Shown piece by piece: positions 62,001-64,000 of a stretch of DNA of 64,000 bases; the stretch's first letter is position 1, and each line of letters opens with the position of its first letter. Below the pieces are notes generated by a model. That model ran no database searches. It saw nothing but the letters and a program-made list of their open reading frames with translations, and was not told the DNA's origin. The stretch comes from Planctomycetales bacterium 10988 (GTDB lineage: Bacteria; Planctomycetota; Planctomycetia; Pirellulales; Pb10988), in contig CP043547.1 in NCBI GenBank assembly GCA_009664345.1, positions 3,810,709 through 3,874,708 on the forward strand, given 5' to 3'. Both the position numbers and the translations under genes were made by a program.

Positions 62001-63342
62001 CCGGTTCAAGCCCATTCGCGTACGAATCCAAATTCTGCTTTTCGAGAGGTTGCCAACGCTGCGGGGGATCAACAACGGCGGTCTCGGCATGGGGTCGCTG
62101 TTGAAAATGGATCGCGGTGCCCTTTTTATTGGAACTAACCACATCCAAAAGATCGTCGCCATTCAGGTCGGCCACGAGCACCCCGACGCCGATGCCGGAA
62201 TCCTCATCGATCAGATGCGGAACGAATTCCACTTCCCCGTCTCGCTCCGTGGCTTCGAACCAGTACACAACGGCAGGTTGATGCGAGCCAGGGTCTTTGC
62301 CGTTGTGGGCCTTCCACCGTTTTCCGGTGATTAGATCAAGCTTGCCATCACCATTCAGGTCAGCACTCGCAAGGCCATGCAACTGACTGAAGACGACCCC
62401 ATAAGGATTAAGCACCGAAGAATTTCCCATGATCCGATGGACCAGAAATCCCCGGCGGTCTTTGCCTCGCTTCACTTGCCGATGCCAGGCGAAGCCATAT
62501 CCGTGGGCATCGCGAGAAGTGATGAGATCATTGAGGCCATCACCATCGACATCTTGCACCAAGATCTGTGCCCCTCCACGGCCGGACTTGGATTCGTTCC
62601 AAAGATGCTTTTTCCAAACGCGATCGTTTTGATCATCGGCGGGATGTTCCCACCAGTGATAACGTTCGATCACATCCAAGCGGCCATCGCCATTGATATC
62701 CCCAACACCCAAGCCGTGACCGAAGCGTTTGACCGTCACGCCGGTTTCTGAAATCGCGTGCCACTGCCAAGGCTTGGTCGCATCGTCCCCAGCCTGAAAA
62801 TAGCCGTACGCTTGATCGCGAGAGCAGACGATTTCGGGAAAACCTCCGGAGATCAAATCGACCAAGCTCGGGGATTCATTACTGACTTGATCGGCGATCA
62901 TATGAACCGACCATTCGGAATGCTCGGACTCTAGATTCTCGCCAGGGTTGAGATAAAGACGGGCCTCTCGGCCCGGAAAGCCAAGGACCAAAATATCTTG
63001 CCGCTCGTCCTGATTGAAATCCATGACATAGGTAAAGAAATGATCCGAATAGCCATTGATATCGAAAGCACGCGGAGGATAATATGAAAACTTCTCTTCA
63101 AACGCCGGGCCTTTCCACCAAAAAGGACCGCTGACCAGATCGGTCTGCCCATCGCCATTGATATCGCCAGCCGCTGCCCCTTCCGCATAAAAGAGGGAAT
63201 CAAGCTTCTTTGTCTCCCAAGTAAGATTCGTTTGCGGCTCCTCCGCTTGGCCCAATCCTACAAGAATCGAAAATAAACAACTGACGAAAATCCCACTGAT
63301 TACCGAAGTAGGCGAAGTTAACAAGGTGTAAAACTGGCTCAT
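59053..63342 (-). CDS. PVC-type haem-binding CxxCH dehydrogenase with FG-GAP domain
   Basis: From the ATG at 63342 (GAGGGA seven bases upstream; a TTG at 63357 opens the frame) the product has 1429 residues. A signal peptide (ISGIFVSCLFSILVGLGQAEE) leads into an FG-GAP propeller (about 50-420: AAGDINGDGQTDLVSGPFWW, GVGDINGDGRLDVIERYHWW). A planctomycete-specific sorbosone/glucose-dehydrogenase-like propeller follows (about 450-850: LPGFHVDLIASEPDVVQPIA, FDARGRIWVVEGNTYPQR). Next come HEAT-like helices, and then a c-type cytochrome domain near residue 1290 with SCGTCHRLFGEGPTIGPDLT. Such proteins are thought to oxidise sugars outside the cytoplasm and pass electrons to haem. It converges on the sulfatase pair, so the three may act on related glycans. 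Confidence 0.9.
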   Translation of the reverse strand: MSQFYTLLTSPTSVISGIFVSCLFSILVGLGQAEEPQTNLTWETKKLDSLFYAEGAAAGDINGDGQTDLVSGPFWWKGPAFEEKFSYYPPRAFDINGYSDHFFTYVMDFNQDERQDILVLGFPGREARLYLNPGENLESEHSEWSVHMIADQVSNESPSLVDLISGGFPEIVCSRDQAYGYFQAGDDATKPWQWHAISETGVTVKRFGHGLGVGDINGDGRLDVIERYHWWEHPADDQNDRVWKKHLWNESKSGRGGAQILVQDVDGDGLNDLITSRDAHGYGFAWHRQVKRGKDRRGFLVHRIMGNSSVLNPYGVVFSQLHGLASADLNGDGKLDLITGKRWKAHNGKDPGSHQPAVVYWFEATERDGEVEFVPHLIDEDSGIGVGVLVADLNGDDLLDVVSSNKKGTAIHFQQRPHAETAVVDPPQRWQPLEKQNLDSYANGLEPEDAIARMQVLPGFHVDLIASEPDVVQPIAMCFDARGRIWVVEGNTYPQRVEDGAGKDRILIFEDTDHDGTFETRKVFLDQLNLVSGIEVGFGGVWVGAAPYLLFVPDENQDDVPDSDPVVLLDGWGYEDTHETLNSFTWGPDGWLYGCHGVFTHSRVGKPGTPDAERVPLNAGIWRYHPTRHTFEVFAWGTSNPWGVDFNDEGDFFLTCCVIPHLFHVVQGARYHRQAGPHFSPYIYEDIPTIADHLHYGDGTFASMGALGRVDRGLVSRTADQTSDVGGGHAHCGLAIYLGDQYPPEYYGDLFFNNLHGHRIVREAVERDGSGFVGRHRPDFAFAQDNAYVGVGVMLGPDGALYLSDWHDLQTCHHRDVNIWNRTNGRIYRVRYGDEKRTPAMNLWVESDEVLISYLKHKNAFYVRQSQRILQERAAQGTLNTSAVVPLLEHLVHPSQPQTIRLRAFWTQHVCGLLQESDYLERTKDDNQYVRSWAVQFLAEQPETITQRTKNRFLEMAQAEDSLIVRRYLTSALQRLPIEDRRELVAAFVQDSQAKTDRNLPLLTWFGLEPFVAKHPQEAVALVESVQWPQVVNFTHRRAAVMPVGREALLNRLVNAESSEDFVAKGREFLAAIESQGRVQMPENWAKVRQAQAASASKQAEELVLRIGARLGDAETFPHWRAIVENKKNPPQKRRDALELLNLGRDPMLGQIATKLLSETQFQQVALKVLPGNVDEQATEALIEQLPNLPLDLRNDAVNLLVTRTPSARQLLQAIEEKRVESSLLSPVLVRQMIQLPDESIQASIQSIWGTLNETPENLDQQKNRWKRVLTPLRLSRADRKQGRFLFQKSCGTCHRLFGEGPTIGPDLTGSNRANVDYLLENILAPNAVIGKAYQMSLFMLDDGRVLGGLIRQEDENAIQLVLPGGTELTINQDQIEERMLSNQSIMPVGMFEKMTEKEVLALIAYLGSKRQVPLPPEATQQAEAKESQ

Positions 63343-63652
63343 CGTGTGTTCCCTCAAGCCACAATGGATGCTGGTTGCCTGTGAAAAGGATTGCGGAGAA
63401 AGGTCTCCGACTCGTCCCTTTGAGCTTTATTGTTTCACTCTTTAAATCAAACCGCTATGAGAAATTGCGAAAAAGTCCTGAGATATTTTACATCACCAAT
63501 TGAAAGGACCGAGTCTTTTTCACTTCGTTTGGATATTTAAATTTTTAAATAAATGCGAACTTTATAGTTTAATAGATGTCTCTCGATTTATATATTTAAA
63601 AGAATTAACGAACACATTATTTAATCAGAAACTTTGAAATAACTTTTATTGA
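63343..63652. other. AT-rich divergent spacer
   Basis: These 310 bases are strongly AT-rich from about 63480 onward. They separate the giant dehydrogenase gene from the divergent gene at the window end and should hold both promoters. No repeat family member or hairpin was recognised. Confidence 0.5.
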
Positions 63653-64000
63653 ATGACAAACTATCCTTTTATTTATCAACAAATGATTGAAGACCCTCGT
63701 TATTTAAAAAACGTGGAATGGGGCTTCCCCCGCGGTGGACATCCCGAAGGTGCGATTAAACATCACATTGCTGAGTTGGAAGCGAATTTAAGTCGATTTC
63801 AGGCAAAACTTTCTGAAGAAGAAATTTGGAAATTAAAGATTCTGATTCATGTGCATGACACTTTTAAAGGAGATGCACGAACAGGAGTTGCCATCTCGCA
63901 TCCATCCTCTCATGCTTCTTTAGCGGCCAATTTCCTCAGAGAATTCTGTCAGGAAGAAGATTTAATTCAAATGGTGCAGTGGCATGATGAACCGTACGCA
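63653..64000 (+). CDS. HD-domain-like protein (3' end outside window)
   Basis: The frame is open for 116 codons from the ATG at 63653 to the window edge. The residues His30, His68-Asp69 (HVHDTFKGDA), His87 and His111-Asp112 (WHDEPYA) are spaced like the metal ligands of an HD-domain phosphohydrolase. The last pair resembles the fourth HD motif. The gene is clearly AT-richer than its neighbours, with many TTA and AAA codons, which may mean transfer from elsewhere. No clear ribosome site is visible before the ATG. Substrate and full length are unknown. Confidence 0.55.
   Translation, partial: MTNYPFIYQQMIEDPRYLKNVEWGFPRGGHPEGAIKHHIAELEANLSRFQAKLSEEEIWKLKILIHVHDTFKGDARTGVAISHPSSHASLAANFLREFCQEEDLIQMVQWHDEPYA

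Noticed and set aside
1-64000. CRISPR array, tRNA or rRNA genes
   Set aside because: The only regular direct repeat is the spacer-less heptamer array, and no tRNA-like or rRNA-like sequence was recognised in the spacers by eye.

Overview
The window looks like a chromosomal segment of a planctomycete (phylum Planctomycetota). The support is the combination of a PVC-type haem-binding dehydrogenase with a CxxCH motif, secreted sulfatases, secreted repeat proteins that begin with an LExLExRxLL motif instead of an ordinary signal peptide, and long spacers holding dispersed repeats. Base composition is moderate, close to half GC by eye. I cannot place the genus. I saw no rRNA, tRNA or CRISPR array.

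Layout. Bases 1-6.0 kb hold a porin (cut by the window edge), a beta-carbonic anhydrase and a SulP transporter fused to a carbonic-anhydrase-like domain, probably an inorganic-carbon unit. Bases 6-11.2 kb hold a small membrane protein, a CpaE/TadZ-like ATPase, an FHA protein, a polysaccharide deacetylase and a sulfotransferase. Bases 11.2-15.7 kb, on the minus strand, hold a GT4 transferase, a GH13 glucosylglycerate-phosphorylase-like enzyme and a GT81 transferase, which fit (mannosyl)glucosylglycerate metabolism. LeuB follows at 16.2 kb.

Bases 17.6-28.7 kb are a tandem array of four long paralogues. Each has an N-terminal LExLExRxLL block, seven or eight ELWxxDGT repeats, five FG-GAP-like repeats and an almost invariant C-terminal tail ending in FSGLGI. 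The first three are each followed by their own hairpin terminator. This array is the most promising undescribed system in the window.

Bases 28.8-53.8 kb are mainly housekeeping: a lipase-like lipoprotein, LptE-like, FolP, a YhaN/YhaO (SbcC/SbcD-like) pair, FolK, the conserved series PhoH-PgpH-YbeY-CorC-RecO, a BamD-like lipoprotein, a Gfo/Idh/MocA protein, dCTP deaminase, endonuclease III and cardiolipin synthase. At 53.8-55.9 kb an IS5-like element has split a SMI1/KNR4 (SUKH) gene. Its borders, a 3-bp target duplication and the original reading frame can all be reconstructed. Bases 56.0-63.3 kb hold two secreted sulfatases and a giant secreted haem-containing dehydrogenase. The last bases begin an HD-domain protein.

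The spacers carry at least three short repeat families: two about 80 bp long with terminal inverted repeats (MITE-like), and a GGGTTCA/GGGTTTC palindromic family, one copy of which has expanded to 23 tandem heptamers. Several apparent N-terminal extensions of genes come from these repeats, which helps decide the true starts.
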